A DNA stretch of 64,000 nucleotides from Bordetella trematum (GCF_900078335.1 NZ_FKBR01000018.1:1-64000); one strand, 5' to 3'. Numbered from the stretch's first letter, positions 14,891-25,699 are shown. Notes: generated by a model not told the origin, from the sequence alone. Program-made: numbers and translations.

Positions 14891-15988
14891 CTACGGCCGG
14901 GCATCCTTGTGTTTATCGTCCTTGTCCTGGGGCGGCAGGTCTGCAGGATCCGGCGGAGAGAAAAGATCCCAACAAGCCACAAAAAGCGCCGCGATCAGCG
15001 GGCCGATGACAAAGCCGTTCAGGCCGAAAATCGACATCCCGCCCAATGTCGATATCAGAATCACATAATCGGGCAGCTTGGTGTCCTTGCCCACCAGCAC
15101 CGGACGCAGCACATTGTCGACCATCCCGATGACCAGCACGCCGACCAGAATCAGCACCACGCCCTGCCAGACCGCCCCCGACACCAGGAAATAGACGGCC
15201 ACCGGAGCCCAGATCAGGCCCGCCCCGACCGCAGGCAGCAACGACAGAAATGCCATGACTACGCCCCAGAGCAAAGCCCCCTGGATGCCAAGCGCCCAGA
15301 AGGTCACGCCTCCCAGCGCCCCCTGCACCGCGGCCACGGCAATATTGCCTTTGACCGTGGCGCGCACCACCGTCGTGAACTTGCGAAACAGGTGCGCCTT
15401 GTAGCTGTCTTCCAGGGGAACGGCCCGGCGCAGCCGGCGCGACAGGCGCGACCCATCGCGCAACAGGAAAAACAGCAGGTACAGCATGATCCCGAAGCCG
15501 ATCAGGAAGTGCGCGGTGTCCTGGCCGATATCCAGCAGCTGGGTTGCCATGAACTGGCTGGCCTGCATGGCGCCGTTGGAGAGTTTCTCCTGCACGCTAC
15601 CCAGATCGGCCAGGTCAAATCGTGCCAGCAGCGAGTGGACCGCCGGCGGCATGGCTTCCATGACCTGTTGAAAATACGCGCCGAAGTTCAGCGAGCCCGA
15701 CTTCATGCGCTGATACAGGGCCATGCCTTCCTGCGCCAGCGAGCCCGTAATGAGCGTCAGCGGAACGATCACCACCATCAGCACCAGCAACAGCGACAAC
15801 AGGGCCGCCAGGTTGTTGCGCGGCGCCAGCCGGGCGGCCAGCTTGCGGTGCAGCGGTGAAAAGATGATGGCGAGGATGGTGCCCCAGAAAATCGCCCCAT
15901 AGAAGGGCCACAATAACCAGATGAATGCCAGCGATACGGCGATCAGCAGCGCAATGAAGGTCTTGCTGTGATGAAACGGTGAATGCAT
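14891..15988 (-). CDS. AI-2E family transporter (PerM/YdiK type)
   Basis: A 365-residue membrane protein started at ATG 15988 (MHSPFHHSKTF). It has about eight hydrophobic segments in the 2+6 pattern of the PF01594 family, an amphipathic middle region (residues 75-150), and the family-typical segments VVMAFLSLLPAVGAGLIWAP and GMVDNVLRPVLVG, then FIGPLIAALF-like residues. Family members export or exchange diverse solutes including Na+ for H+; the AI-2 link is historical, so no substrate is claimed. The C-terminus is charged (PPQDKDDKHKDARP). Confidence 0.9.
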   Translation of the reverse strand: MHSPFHHSKTFIALLIAVSLAFIWLLWPFYGAIFWGTILAIIFSPLHRKLAARLAPRNNLAALLSLLLVLMVVIVPLTLITGSLAQEGMALYQRMKSGSLNFGAYFQQVMEAMPPAVHSLLARFDLADLGSVQEKLSNGAMQASQFMATQLLDIGQDTAHFLIGFGIMLYLLFFLLRDGSRLSRRLRRAVPLEDSYKAHLFRKFTTVVRATVKGNIAVAAVQGALGGVTFWALGIQGALLWGVVMAFLSLLPAVGAGLIWAPVAVYFLVSGAVWQGVVLILVGVLVIGMVDNVLRPVLVGKDTKLPDYVILISTLGGMSIFGLNGFVIGPLIAALFVACWDLFSPPDPADLPPQDKDDKHKDARP

Positions 15989-16073
15989 CGTAAGTCCGTC
16001 GTTGGGTGGGGCACCCGGCCTGCCGATTGTAGGCCAAGCCATGCCAGGCTAAATCGTACCTGGGTCGAAGTAC

Positions 16074-16102
16074 TTGACATAACTATCTTTACCTCTTAGT
16101 AT
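16074..16102 (+). promoter_or_regulatory. Strong sigma-70-type promoter with no gene immediately downstream
   Basis: A perfect TTGACA (16074-16079), a 17-base spacer and TAGTAT (16097-16102) predict a start near 16109. The next supported gene begins at 16686, so it drives either a long leader or a small RNA. A hairpin GGCTGC/GCAGCC follows at about 16134-16153. Confidence 0.5.
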
Positions 16103-16685
16103 TACCTATTGGCAAAAATCTGCCCACCTGAACTGGCTGCATTGAAAGCAGCCCGCCGTCAGAACCAAAGCTCCGGCTTTGCCTCGCAGACCCCAGCGCC
16201 GGGTTCACCCCCGACGCGCCAAGCCGAAAGCAATAAGATGACGGCAACGGCATGCGCTCCGAAGATACCTGATCGCATTCCTCCCTCCGGCTCCGAAACC
16301 GGATACTGGCGCCAGACGCCAACTGCCTGAATCCTGCGATGGCCACCCCTGGCCACTCCCCTGACGGCCCCGCCCAGGGCCAACCCGAGCCGCCACCTAA
16401 TAACACCGACTTCCCGGCCCGGGTCCCGCAAGCATGCGCCTGTCTGCTGCACGCAGCCAGAACGCCTGACGCAACGGGCACGTCCGCCATTTCCCCACAG
16501 GGATCTTGCCGACATCCGTGAATCGTTCCGCCTTTGGCTTATGTCATGGCTGAACCCATAAAAATCCGGCATCGTAGCCACATGGCTCACGCCGGCAATC
16601 AGGCGCACCTTCGCGCCGACAGAAGTACGCTCTCCGGAATACCGGAACCGTGTTTCCCTAAAAACAACTCTAACGAGGAAAACAT
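16103..16685. other. 583-base region with no supported gene
   Basis: Open frames on both strands here have poor codon structure and no ribosome site. There are two small hairpins, GGCTGC/GCAGCC around 16134-16153 and CAAAGC-TCCG-GCTTTG near 16167-16185. With the promoter at 16074 it could encode a small RNA or a long 5' leader of the gene at 16686. Confidence 0.4.
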
Positions 16686-16958
16686 ATGAATACGCAATTC
16701 AACACGCAAAACCTGGTTCGACGCCCGGCTCATTTGCAACTGGACGACACTCCCATCAATGTGGGCGATGTCGTGCATCTGAAACTCGCCGATGGCCCCG
16801 CGATCCGCGCTGCCGTCATTTACAACGCGCCCATCAACGGCACGACGACCTACACTACCGAGCTCATCCGCCCGCGTGGCGCCAGCCGCGGTGAACGCAT
16901 CCGCTTTCGCCACGAGCACGTGCATTGCATCGAGCCGGTTGCTCACGCCTGCGCTTAA
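16686..16958 (+). CDS. Small conserved-looking protein of unknown function
   Basis: A 90-residue soluble protein. The ribosome site GAGGAAA is well placed before ATG 16686. The sequence has a strand-rich pattern, with INVGDVVHLKLADG followed by RAAVIYN and TYTTELIRPRGASRGERIRFRHEHVHCIEP, like a small beta-barrel binding fold, but no family is recognised. It stands alone between a long leader region and the cytochrome b561 gene. Confidence 0.65.
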   Translation: MNTQFNTQNLVRRPAHLQLDDTPINVGDVVHLKLADGPAIRAAVIYNAPINGTTTYTTELIRPRGASRGERIRFRHEHVHCIEPVAHACA

Positions 16959-17065
16959 GCCCTTGAGGCCGCGCCCGAGGCGGCAGGCCGCAGCCATGCT
17001 AAATTCCTGGCACGCTCATTCCTGCCGGCCCCGCGCCGGTGTCTGCCTCTAGGAAACCTGCCCCC

Positions 17066-17737
17066 ATGCCCCGTGCACTGCGTATCTGGGATCTGCCGAC
17101 CCGACTCTTTCACTGGGCGCTGGTCGTCTGTGTCACAGGGGCCTTCGTCAGCGTCAAGCTCGGCGGCCTCTACATGGACTGGCATATGCGTTTCGGGCTG
17201 GCGACGCTGGGCCTGATCCTGTTCCGCCTCATCTGGGGCATTCTCGGCCCGCGCTACGCCCGGTTTACGCAATTTGTGCGTGGACCTCGCGCCCTGGCCG
17301 CCTATCTGCGGGGCACCCTCCCGACGGCCGGCCATAATCCCCTGGGTGCGCTGTCGGTCATCGCCATGCTGGCGGCGATCGGCTTTCAGGCGGTCAGCGG
17401 CCTGTTCATCAGTGATGACATCATGGTTGAAGGCCCGCTGTATGGCCGCCTGGACGGCAGCCTGACCAGCACGCTCGCCGCCCTGCACCGTGCCAACGAG
17501 GTCGTGATCCTCGCCCTGATCGGCCTGCATGTGGTGGCGCTGGCCTGGTACGGGCTGATCAGGCGCAAGCCGCTGGTACCGGCCATGATCACCGGCGACC
17601 TGGATGCCCGGCACGCCCCGGCCGACGCTCTGCCCGCCCGCGACGACCTGGCCGTCTGGATACGCGCCCTGGTGATCGCGGTCTGCTGCACGGTGTTCGT
17701 TCTGTGGGTCCAGAGCCTCGCACCCAGCTTCTACTGA
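17066..17737 (+). CDS. Cytochrome b561-family protein
   Basis: A 223-residue integral membrane protein from ATG 17066. It has about five hydrophobic segments and histidines in FHWALVV, DWHMRFG, LHRANEVV and GLHVVALAWYG, positioned to bind two b-type haems. The RIWDLPTRLFHW start is typical of the Ni/Fe-hydrogenase cytochrome b/CybB superfamily. It probably moves electrons between the quinone pool and a periplasmic acceptor. The adjacent convergent gene encodes cytochrome c', a frequent partner, so the two may form a small redox pair. Confidence 0.88.
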   Translation: MPRALRIWDLPTRLFHWALVVCVTGAFVSVKLGGLYMDWHMRFGLATLGLILFRLIWGILGPRYARFTQFVRGPRALAAYLRGTLPTAGHNPLGALSVIAMLAAIGFQAVSGLFISDDIMVEGPLYGRLDGSLTSTLAALHRANEVVILALIGLHVVALAWYGLIRRKPLVPAMITGDLDARHAPADALPARDDLAVWIRALVIAVCCTVFVLWVQSLAPSFY

Positions 17738-17744
17738 CACCAGG

Positions 17745-17799
17745 CACAGCCCCCCATGAAAAACGCCTCTTGAAGAGGCGTTTTTCATGGGGGGCTGTG
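17745..17799. terminator. Bidirectional terminator formed by a 27-bp perfect palindrome
   Basis: The arms at 17745-17771 and 17773-17799 are exact reverse complements with a single central base; each carries GCCCCCCATGAAAAACG or its complement. The A5/T5 tracts inside the stem allow termination in both directions. It lies between the convergent cytochrome b561 and cytochrome c' genes. Confidence 0.85.
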
Positions 17800-17805
17800 G
17801 CGGCG

Positions 17806-18246
17806 TTACTTGCGATAGGCGTCGTGACAGGCCTTGCAGCTTGCACCCACCGCGCCGAAGGCAGCGCGGACCTTGGCCAGATCACCACTGTCGGCAGCCG
17901 CAGAGAGATTGGCCACCCCGTCCTGGAAGGCCTGTTCTTTCTGTTTGAAGCCGGCCGCATCCGACCAGATTTCCGGCTTGGCGTTGCCCCCTTCCATGCC
18001 CGGGCCGAAGGCGCCCCACGGCAGGGTCGCCAGCGTCTTCAGGATGTCGACGTTGGCCTTGATCTGGGCGGCATCGTACGGGGCCTGCCCGCGAATCACC
18101 GGCTGCATGCGACTGAAGTTCGAAGCCAGTACCGTGAATGCTGCCTGGCGGTACTTGACGGCGTCTTCCGGCTTGGCGAATTGCGCCGCGGCCGGCAGCG
18201 CCAAGGAGGTACAGGCCAACGCCAGAACGGCGGTCAATTTCTTCAT
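17806..18246 (-). CDS. Cytochrome c' (class II)
   Basis: A 146-residue exported protein started at ATG 18246 (MKKLTAVLALACTSLALPAAAQ, a clean signal peptide cleaved after AAA). The mature protein is a four-helix type II cytochrome c with the haem attachment motif CKACHDAYR at the extreme C-terminus. Cytochromes c' bind NO or CO in the periplasm and help resist nitrosative stress. It converges on the cytochrome b561 gene, which could reduce it. Confidence 0.92.
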   Translation of the reverse strand: MKKLTAVLALACTSLALPAAAQFAKPEDAVKYRQAAFTVLASNFSRMQPVIRGQAPYDAAQIKANVDILKTLATLPWGAFGPGMEGGNAKPEIWSDAAGFKQKEQAFQDGVANLSAAADSGDLAKVRAAFGAVGASCKACHDAYRK

Positions 18247-18305
18247 GAAATGTTCTCCTGGGATGGGGAAGCCTGCCGGCAGGATCAACCTGCCGGCGGG
18301 CATCA

Positions 18306-19787
<1,482 letters not shown>

Positions 19788-19829
19788 CTATACTGCGGCC
19801 GCTTTCCGACTACGTCTTTCCGTGCCCAC

Positions 19830-20444
19830 ATGAAACTGATTGGTTCGCTTACCAGCCCTTATGTACGCAAAGTACGCGTGGTAATGGCCGAGAAGAAGTT
19901 GGATTACCAGCTTGAACTCGAAAACGTCTGGTCTCCCGACAGCCAAATCCAACAGTTCAACCCGCTGGGCAAGGTGCCATGCCTGATCATGGAGGATGGC
20001 GGCGCGCTGTTCGATTCGCGCGTCATCGTCGAATACCTCGATACGCTGTCGCCGGTCGCCCGGCTGATTCCGCAATCGGGTCGCGATCGGGCCGCGGTCA
20101 AATGCTGGGAAGCCATCGCCGATGGCATGCAGGACGCCTGCGTGGCCATCGTACGGGAAAATGCGCGCCCCGAGGCGCAGCGCAGCCCCGACTGGATTGA
20201 GCGTCAGTACTCCAAGATCCATGCCGCCCTGCGCGCGATGGAAGACAGCCTGGGCGAGAACGCCCACTGCATGGGCGTGAACTACACCCTGGCCGATATC
20301 GCCGTGGGCTGCGCCCTGAGCTACCTCGACCTGCGATTTGCCGCGCTCAATTGGCGCCACGACCATGCCAACCTGGCGCGCCTGGACGAAAAACTGGCCG
20401 CCCGTCCCTCCTTCATGGATACGGCGCCCCCGCCAGCCGCCTGA
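19830..20444 (+). CDS. Glutathione S-transferase, YibF-like
   Basis: A 204-residue protein. The thioredoxin-like N-terminal domain starts with LIGSLTSPYVRKVRVVMAEKK, contains FNPLGKVPCLI and DSRVIVEYLD, and is followed by an all-helical domain with LADIAVGCALSYLDLR. The pattern is close to E. coli YibF. It probably conjugates or reduces electrophiles with glutathione in the cytoplasm; the substrate is unknown. It is divergent from purB and ends in a strong hairpin. Confidence 0.9.
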   Translation: MKLIGSLTSPYVRKVRVVMAEKKLDYQLELENVWSPDSQIQQFNPLGKVPCLIMEDGGALFDSRVIVEYLDTLSPVARLIPQSGRDRAAVKCWEAIADGMQDACVAIVRENARPEAQRSPDWIERQYSKIHAALRAMEDSLGENAHCMGVNYTLADIAVGCALSYLDLRFAALNWRHDHANLARLDEKLAARPSFMDTAPPPAA

Positions 20445-20457
20445 GCCGCCATCAAAA

Positions 20458-20499
20458 GCCCAAAGAAAAGCCCTGCGCATGCAGGGCTTTTCTTTGGGC
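20458..20499. terminator. Bidirectional intrinsic terminator, 19-bp stem
   Basis: GCCCAAAGAAAAGCCCTGC (20458-20476) pairs perfectly with 20481-20499 around the loop GCAT. A- and T-rich tracts lie inside the stem. It separates the GST gene from the convergent TSUP gene. Confidence 0.88.
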
Positions 20500-20530
20500 G
20501 GGCCCGCCATGGCAGGCCCGGTCTTGCCGC

Positions 20531-21355
20531 CTACACCATGAAGGCCTGCCAGGCCTTGACCAGCATGTAGGCCGACAGCACGAACAACAGGCCGGCAAAA
20601 ACGCGCTTGAGCGTACCGACCGGCAGACGATGCGCCATGGCGGCACCCACCGGCGCCGTCAGCACGCTGGCGCAGATCAGCACCAGCAGCGCCGGCCAGT
20701 AAATAAAGCCCAGCATGCCGGGGCGGTGCATGCCTTCGGCCACGCCCGAGACCACATAGCCGATACTGTTGGCCAGCGCGATCGGAAAGCCCAGCGCTGC
20801 CGAGGTCGACACCGCCGTGTGCAGGGCCACGTTGCACCACACCATGAAAGGCACCGAGAGAAAACCGCCGCCCGCGCCCACCAGACCGGAAACGAAGCCG
20901 ATCCCGGCGCCGACCGTGCTGGTGCCGACCACGCCCGGCAGTTGGCGGCTGGGCTTGGGCTTCTTGTTGCGCAGCATGTTCCAGCCCGAATAGCCCACGA
21001 ACAAGGCAAAGAACAACGACAGCCAGGCCGTGCTGAGCGCCGCGAAAGCCGCGCCGCCCGAAAGCAGGCCGCCGACGATGATGCCCGGGGCCATGGTCAT
21101 CACGAGTTTCCAGTTGATGGTGCCCTTCTTCTGGTGCGCCCGCACGCTCGAGATCGACGTAAACAGAATGGAGGTCATGGAGGTGGCGATCGCTGCATGC
21201 ACCACCAGATCGACCGGCATGCCCTGCCAGCTGAACAACATCGTCAGCAAAGGCACCAGCAGCATGCCGCCGCCGATGCCCAGCAGGCCCGCGGCAAAGC
21301 CGCCGACCGCCCCCAGCGCCAGCAGCGCTATCACCATTGGAATATCCATACCCAC
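20531..21355 (-). CDS. TSUP/TauE-SafE family anion permease
   Basis: A 274-residue membrane protein. A GTG start at 21355 is favoured because GAGGAG lies about 8 bases upstream. About eight hydrophobic segments form two repeats. The typical GxxxGFxxGLLGIGGGMLLVPLL occurs at the N-terminus, and its echo GFVSGLVGAGGGFLSVPF in the second half. TSUP proteins export or import sulphite, sulphoacetate or other organosulphur anions; no neighbouring gene indicates which one. Confidence 0.9.
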   Translation of the reverse strand: MGMDIPMVIALLALGAVGGFAAGLLGIGGGMLLVPLLTMLFSWQGMPVDLVVHAAIATSMTSILFTSISSVRAHQKKGTINWKLVMTMAPGIIVGGLLSGGAAFAALSTAWLSLFFALFVGYSGWNMLRNKKPKPSRQLPGVVGTSTVGAGIGFVSGLVGAGGGFLSVPFMVWCNVALHTAVSTSAALGFPIALANSIGYVVSGVAEGMHRPGMLGFIYWPALLVLICASVLTAPVGAAMAHRLPVGTLKRVFAGLLFVLSAYMLVKAWQAFMV

Positions 21356-21451
21356 GTTGCAACTCCTCGAGATTGATGATTGATATTGAAATAGGAAATC
21401 ACGGCAGGGCCGGCCTCCTTCCCCGGAAGGCCTGATGGCGCTGCCCGCTAA

Positions 21452-22567
21452 TCAGATGATGATGCCGCCGCCCAGGCAGACGTCGCCGTCGTAAAGCACC
21501 GCCGACTGGCCCGGCGTGACGGCCCACTGCGGCTGAGCAAAGGTCAGTTGGAAACCCGCCTCGCAGAGCGCCAGGCGGCAGGCGGCATCGGCCTGGCGGT
21601 AGCGCGTCTTGGCGCCATAACCACCCGCTGCGGGGGCCTGACCATCGATCCAGCTGACGTCCTGCGCCTGCAATTGCTGCGACAGCAACCAGGGATGGTC
21701 ATGCCCTTGCACCACGTAAAGCGTATTGTTTTCCAGATCCTTGCGAGCCGTGTACCAGGCGTCGGCGGTACCGTCGTCGCGTTGCTGGCCCTTCACGCCA
21801 CCGATGCCCAGGCCCTTGCGCTGGCCCAGGGTATAGAAGGCCAGACCATGATGCTGCCCCACCCGCTGGCCTTGCGGCGTCAGCATCGGGCCGGGCGCGG
21901 TCGGCAGGTAGCGGTTGAGAAACTCGCGAAACGGCCGCTCGCCGATGAAGCAGATCCCGGTGGAGTCTTTCTTGGCGGCATTGTGCAGGCCGATCTCGTG
22001 GGCAATGCGGCGCACTTCGGTTTTATGCAGCTCGCCCAGCGGAAACAACGTACGCGCCAATTGAGCCTGATTGAGCCGATGCAGGAAGTAGCTCTGGTCC
22101 TTGGAGGCATCGAGCGCCTTGAGCAACTGGAAGCGGCGCCCGTGCGGGGCATCGACCGCACGCACGCGCGCATAGTGGCCGGTGGCAATATGCTCGGCGC
22201 CCAGCGTCATGGCATGGTCCAGGAAGGCCTTGAACTTGATCTCGGCATTGCACAGCACGTCCGGGTTCGGCGTGCGCCCGGCTGAGTATTCCCGCAGAAA
22301 GTCGGCAAACACCCGGTCCTTGTATTCGGCCGCGAAGTTCACATACTCGAACTCCACGCCGATGAGATCGGCGACGCTGGCCGCGTCCAGCAGATCCTGG
22401 CGCGTCGAACAATACTCGTCGTTGTCGTCATCCTCCCAGTTCTTCATGAACAGGCCGATGACCTCGTAGCCCTGCTGTTTCAACAGCCAGGCGGTGACCG
22501 AAGAGTCCACGCCGCCGGACATGCCGACCACGACACGGGGCTTTTTATGTGCAGTAGTTTGAACCAT
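21452..22567 (-). CDS. mnmA: tRNA-specific 2-thiouridylase MnmA
   Basis: A 371-residue protein. It has the PP-loop [14 protein letters not shown], the [13 protein letters not shown] block, and the two catalytic cysteines in [12 protein letters not shown] and [12 protein letters not shown]. MnmA thiolates U34 of tRNA-Lys, -Glu and -Gln using sulphur passed from IscS and the Tus relay. Full length compared with E. coli (368). It is downstream of a LysR-type gene with 7 bases between, so the two may be co-transcribed. Confidence 0.97.
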   Translation of the reverse strand: MVQTTAHKKPRVVVGMSGGVDSSVTAWLLKQQGYEVIGLFMKNWEDDDNDEYCSTRQDLLDAASVADLIGVEFEYVNFAAEYKDRVFADFLREYSAGRTPNPDVLCNAEIKFKAFLDHAMTLGAEHIATGHYARVRAVDAPHGRRFQLLKALDASKDQSYFLHRLNQAQLARTLFPLGELHKTEVRRIAHEIGLHNAAKKDSTGICFIGERPFREFLNRYLPTAPGPMLTPQGQRVGQHHGLAFYTLGQRKGLGIGGVKGQQRDDGTADAWYTARKDLENNTLYVVQGHDHPWLLSQQLQAQDVSWIDGQAPAAGGYGAKTRYRQADAACRLALCEAGFQLTFAQPQWAVTPGQSAVLYDGDVCLGGGIII

Positions 22568-22574
22568 GATGCGG

Positions 22575-23510
22575 TTATTTTAGTGCTGTCGCGCCTTGGC
22601 TGCCGTCCGGGGTCGGCTCAGGCTCGGCCGCGCGCGAAACTTCCATGAGCCAGCGCCGGAATGCCTGCAGGGTCGGCTGGCCGGCTTTCTGCTCGGGATA
22701 GCACAGGTAATACCCCTGACGCGCCCGGATCGGCAGATGCAGCGGCACGATCAGTTTGGCGTCGCGCAGTTCGTCTTCGATCAGGCAACGCGGGATCAGC
22801 GCGATGCCGAAACCGGCCGCCGCCGCCTGCGAGAGCAGGGAATACTGATCGAAACGCGCCCCCTCCAGGGTGCGCCGCGTCGCGCAACCCGCCTTCTCGA
22901 ACCAATCGCGCCAGCCCTCCAGGGCCGAAGTATGGTGCAGCAGCGGCAGGCGCAGCAGTGCGGCGGGATCCTCGCAGCCGCCCGGCATCAGCTTGGGGCT
23001 GCACACCGGCAGCACCTCGCGCCCGACGATATAGTCCGCGCCGCTGCCCGGCCACATCCCTTCGCCGAAACGCACCGCAGCGTCGAGTTCCGGCACCGAG
23101 AAGTCATAACCCTGCCGGTGCGGCAGGAACTCCACCTGGATATCCGGGCGCAGACGGCGGAATTCGCTCAAACGCGGGATCAGCCAGCGCGCACCGAAGG
23201 TGGGCATGCAGGTCAATTGCAGTCGCCCGCCGCGCCCCTGGTGCGCGATCAATTCCATCGTAGCCGCCTCGATCAGGCTCAGGCCGGCCTGAACCTGCTT
23301 CAGATAGCTGCGCCCGGCATCGGTCAGAACCAGGCCTTGCCTGATACGCAGGAATAGCTGCACCCCGACAAACTGTTCAAGATGCTTGATCTGCTTGCTG
23401 ACCGCGCCCTGCGTGACGCACAGCTCCTGGGCCGCGCGCGTAAAACTGCTATATCTGGCAGCAACTTCGAAAGCCTGCAGATCCGTCAAAGAAGGGCAGA
23501 AGCGACGCAT
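22575..23510 (-). CDS. LysR-type transcriptional regulator, GcvA-like
   Basis: A 311-residue protein. The N-terminal winged helix-turn-helix contains [35 protein letters not shown], which with the PSLTDL start is characteristic of the GcvA/AmpR branch. A two-lobed effector-binding domain follows (about 95-300). It is divergent from the Bug-receptor gene at 23677 with 166 bases between the starts, the usual arrangement for a LysR regulator and its target. The effector is not known; if the target is the Bug receptor and deformylase pair, an amino-acid derivative is possible. Confidence 0.9.
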   Translation of the reverse strand: MRRFCPSLTDLQAFEVAARYSSFTRAAQELCVTQGAVSKQIKHLEQFVGVQLFLRIRQGLVLTDAGRSYLKQVQAGLSLIEAATMELIAHQGRGGRLQLTCMPTFGARWLIPRLSEFRRLRPDIQVEFLPHRQGYDFSVPELDAAVRFGEGMWPGSGADYIVGREVLPVCSPKLMPGGCEDPAALLRLPLLHHTSALEGWRDWFEKAGCATRRTLEGARFDQYSLLSQAAAAGFGIALIPRCLIEDELRDAKLIVPLHLPIRARQGYYLCYPEQKAGQPTLQAFRRWLMEVSRAAEPEPTPDGSQGATALK

Positions 23511-23676
23511 GGTGGCAGGAGAGCGTTAAGATGACCTGGACAGCGGCGCTGTCAGGCATGAAAAAAAGTAATAGCTTACGGAGAATCTTTCGTTTGCGCA
23601 AACCTTCCGCCACCCAGAGAATGGGTGGGTCAGTATGACGTCTTCGTGTCCAAAACTCAGCCAAACAAGGGGAATC

Positions 23677-24663
23677 ATGCAACGTCGAAATCTCATCCTG
23701 GGCCTGTCCATGGCCGCCGCGCTGGCTTCGCCTTTTGCCGCCTGTGTGGCGCAGGCCAATGACAGCTATCCCAACAAACCGATCCGCCTGGTCGTGCCCT
23801 TCCCGCCCGGCGGCACCACCGATATCGTCGGCCGTCTGTTCGCCGACAAGCTGACCAAGGAGCTGGGCCAGGCCGTGGTGGTCGAGAACCGCGGCGGCGC
23901 CGGCGGCTCGATCGGCAGCGCCTACCTCGCGGGCAGCCCGCCCGATGGCTACACCCTGGGCATCGCCACGGTCAGCACTCACGGCATCAACCCGGCCATC
24001 TATACCAACCTGTCGTTCGATGCCGAGAAGGACTTCACGCCCATCTCCAATCTGGCCGCCGTGCCCAATGTGATGTCGGTCAACCCCAAGGTTGGGCCGA
24101 AGAACATGGAAGAGTTCGTCAAACAGGCCAAGAGCCAACCGGGCAAGATCAGTTTTGCCTCGGCCGGCAATGGCTCGGTGTCGCACATGATGGGCGAGCT
24201 CTTCAAGACGGCCTCCGGCACCGAGCTCATGCACGTGCCCTACCGCGGCGTCGGCCCGGCGCTCAACGATACGCTGGGCGGCCAGGTCGACGTGCTGTTC
24301 GACAATCTGCCTTCGTCGTTGCCGCATATCCAGTCCGGCGCGCTGATCGCGCTGGCGGTCGCCTCGCCCCAGCGTGTGGCCGCCCTGCCGGACGTGCCGA
24401 CTTTCGCCGAAGCGGGCCTGGCGCCGGTCAATGACTCGTCCTGGTTCGGCCTGATCGGTCCGGCCAAGCTGCCGCAGCCGATCACCGACAAGGTCTACGC
24501 GGCCGTGCGCAAGGTCAGCGCCGATCCCGAAGTGGTGGAACGCCTGGCCGGCCTGGGCGCCGCCCCGGTGGCGAACGCCCCGGCCGATTTCGCCAAGCAG
24601 ATTTCGACCGAAATCGCCAAGAACAAGCGCATCGCCAAAGAAGCCAACATCAAGATCGACTAA
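23677..24663 (+). CDS. Bug-family (TctC-like) periplasmic solute receptor
   Basis: A 328-residue protein from ATG 23677, preceded by AAGGGGA. The signal peptide ends near VAQA. The Bug signature is clear: YPNKPIRLVVPFPPGGTTDIVGR, VVVENRGGAGG, then PPDGYTLG, and the later HVPYRGVGPALNDTLGGQVD. Bug proteins bind carboxylated metabolites in the periplasm; only some work with a TctAB permease and none is nearby. The following gene is an N-formylglutamate deformylase, hinting at an amidated or formylated acidic amino acid as ligand. A terminator lies between the two genes. Confidence 0.93.
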   Translation: MQRRNLILGLSMAAALASPFAACVAQANDSYPNKPIRLVVPFPPGGTTDIVGRLFADKLTKELGQAVVVENRGGAGGSIGSAYLAGSPPDGYTLGIATVSTHGINPAIYTNLSFDAEKDFTPISNLAAVPNVMSVNPKVGPKNMEEFVKQAKSQPGKISFASAGNGSVSHMMGELFKTASGTELMHVPYRGVGPALNDTLGGQVDVLFDNLPSSLPHIQSGALIALAVASPQRVAALPDVPTFAEAGLAPVNDSSWFGLIGPAKLPQPITDKVYAAVRKVSADPEVVERLAGLGAAPVANAPADFAKQISTEIAKNKRIAKEANIKID

Positions 24664-24672
24664 GCCGTTCAT

Positions 24673-24705
24673 GGCCCCCGCGTCCCGCGGGGGCCCTACT
24701 TTTTT
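24673..24705 (+). terminator. Intrinsic terminator between Bug receptor and deformylase
   Basis: GGCCCCCGCG (24673-24682), loop TCC, CGCGGGGGCC (24686-24695), then CTAC and T6. It ends 20 bases before the next start codon, so the downstream gene depends on read-through or its own promoter. Confidence 0.8.
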
Positions 24706-24724
24706 ACCGCCGCCGCATTTTTTC

Positions 24725-25591
24725 ATGCCTATCATCAAACCGCTGTCCTATCGGCTCGACCTGCCCCAGGACTTCCCACAAGCCAGCCCCTTGGTGCTCG
24801 ACTCGCCGCATAGCGGCACCAGCTATCCACCCGATTTCGCGCCCGCCGCGTCGCTGGGTGCGCTGCGTACCGCAGAAGACACCTGGGTCGATGACCTGTG
24901 GAGCGATGCGATCGATCTGGGGGTGCCCCTGATCGCGGCAAGTTTTCCGCGTGCCTACATCGATGCCAACCGCGCTATCGACGAGGTTGACCCCGAGCTG
25001 CTGGAACAAGCCTGGCCCGGGCCCATGAGCCACTCATCCAAGGTGCGCCTGGGAAAGGGCCTGATCTGGCGCATGCTCGATGACGGCACGCCGCTCTATG
25101 ACCGCAAGCTGTCGATCGAAGAGGTCCGGCACCGCATCGAGGCCTGCTGGAAGCCTTATCACGCCCGCCTGGCCCAGTTGCTGGACGACACCCACGCGCA
25201 GCACGGCAAGGTGTGGCATATCAACTGCCACTCCATGCCCAGCGTCGCCGGTGCCTACGCCACCGATCAGCCGGGTCTGGTGCACCCCGACTTCGTGCTC
25301 GGCGACCGCGACGGCACGACCAGCGATCCCGCCTTTCCGGCCTTCATCGCCGATTGGCTGCGCGCCCGGGGCTACCAGGTGCAGGTCAATGATCCGTACA
25401 AGGGCGTCGAACTGGTGCGCGCCTATGGCCGCCCCGAACAGGGCCGCCACAGCCTGCAGATCGAGATCAACCGCAAGCTGTACATGGACGAAGTCACGCT
25501 GCGTCCGCACGCCGGCTACGCCCGACTCAAATCCGATTTGCGCGACCTGACCGCCGCGCTGATCGACTGGACGCGCGCGCAAACCGTCTGA
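24725..25591 (+). CDS. N-formylglutamate amidohydrolase family protein
   Basis: A 288-residue protein from ATG 24725. It has the FGase family motifs LVLDSPHSGTSYPPDF near the N-terminus, the catalytic/metal region around INCHSMPS, DFVLGDRDG and the late LQIEINRKLYMDE. The enzyme hydrolyses N-formyl-L-glutamate to glutamate and formate, the last step of one histidine-degradation route (HutG), but no hut genes are near. With the upstream Bug receptor it may instead handle an imported N-acylated amino acid. Confidence 0.88.
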   Translation: MPIIKPLSYRLDLPQDFPQASPLVLDSPHSGTSYPPDFAPAASLGALRTAEDTWVDDLWSDAIDLGVPLIAASFPRAYIDANRAIDEVDPELLEQAWPGPMSHSSKVRLGKGLIWRMLDDGTPLYDRKLSIEEVRHRIEACWKPYHARLAQLLDDTHAQHGKVWHINCHSMPSVAGAYATDQPGLVHPDFVLGDRDGTTSDPAFPAFIADWLRARGYQVQVNDPYKGVELVRAYGRPEQGRHSLQIEINRKLYMDEVTLRPHAGYARLKSDLRDLTAALIDWTRAQTV

Positions 25592-25674
25592 CTCCGGACG
25601 TCAGCGCGCGCCTCGATCCGGGCAGCGGCATCCGCCGCCTGCCCTGTCCTCCTCCCCCGTCGACCCAAAAGATC

Positions 25675-25699
25675 GCCGGGGGATTTCTTTTTCCCCGGC
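25675..25699 (+). terminator. Possible terminator after the deformylase gene
   Basis: GCCGGGG (25675-25681) and CCCCGGC (25693-25699) form a 7-bp stem with a T-rich loop, followed by C-rich then T-rich sequence. Moderate evidence only. Confidence 0.5.

Noticed and set aside
16159-16608. 149-codon minus-strand frame in the gap at 16.1-16.7 kb
   Set aside because: Arg/Gly-rich with no ribosome site or motif; it looks like a shadow in non-coding DNA.
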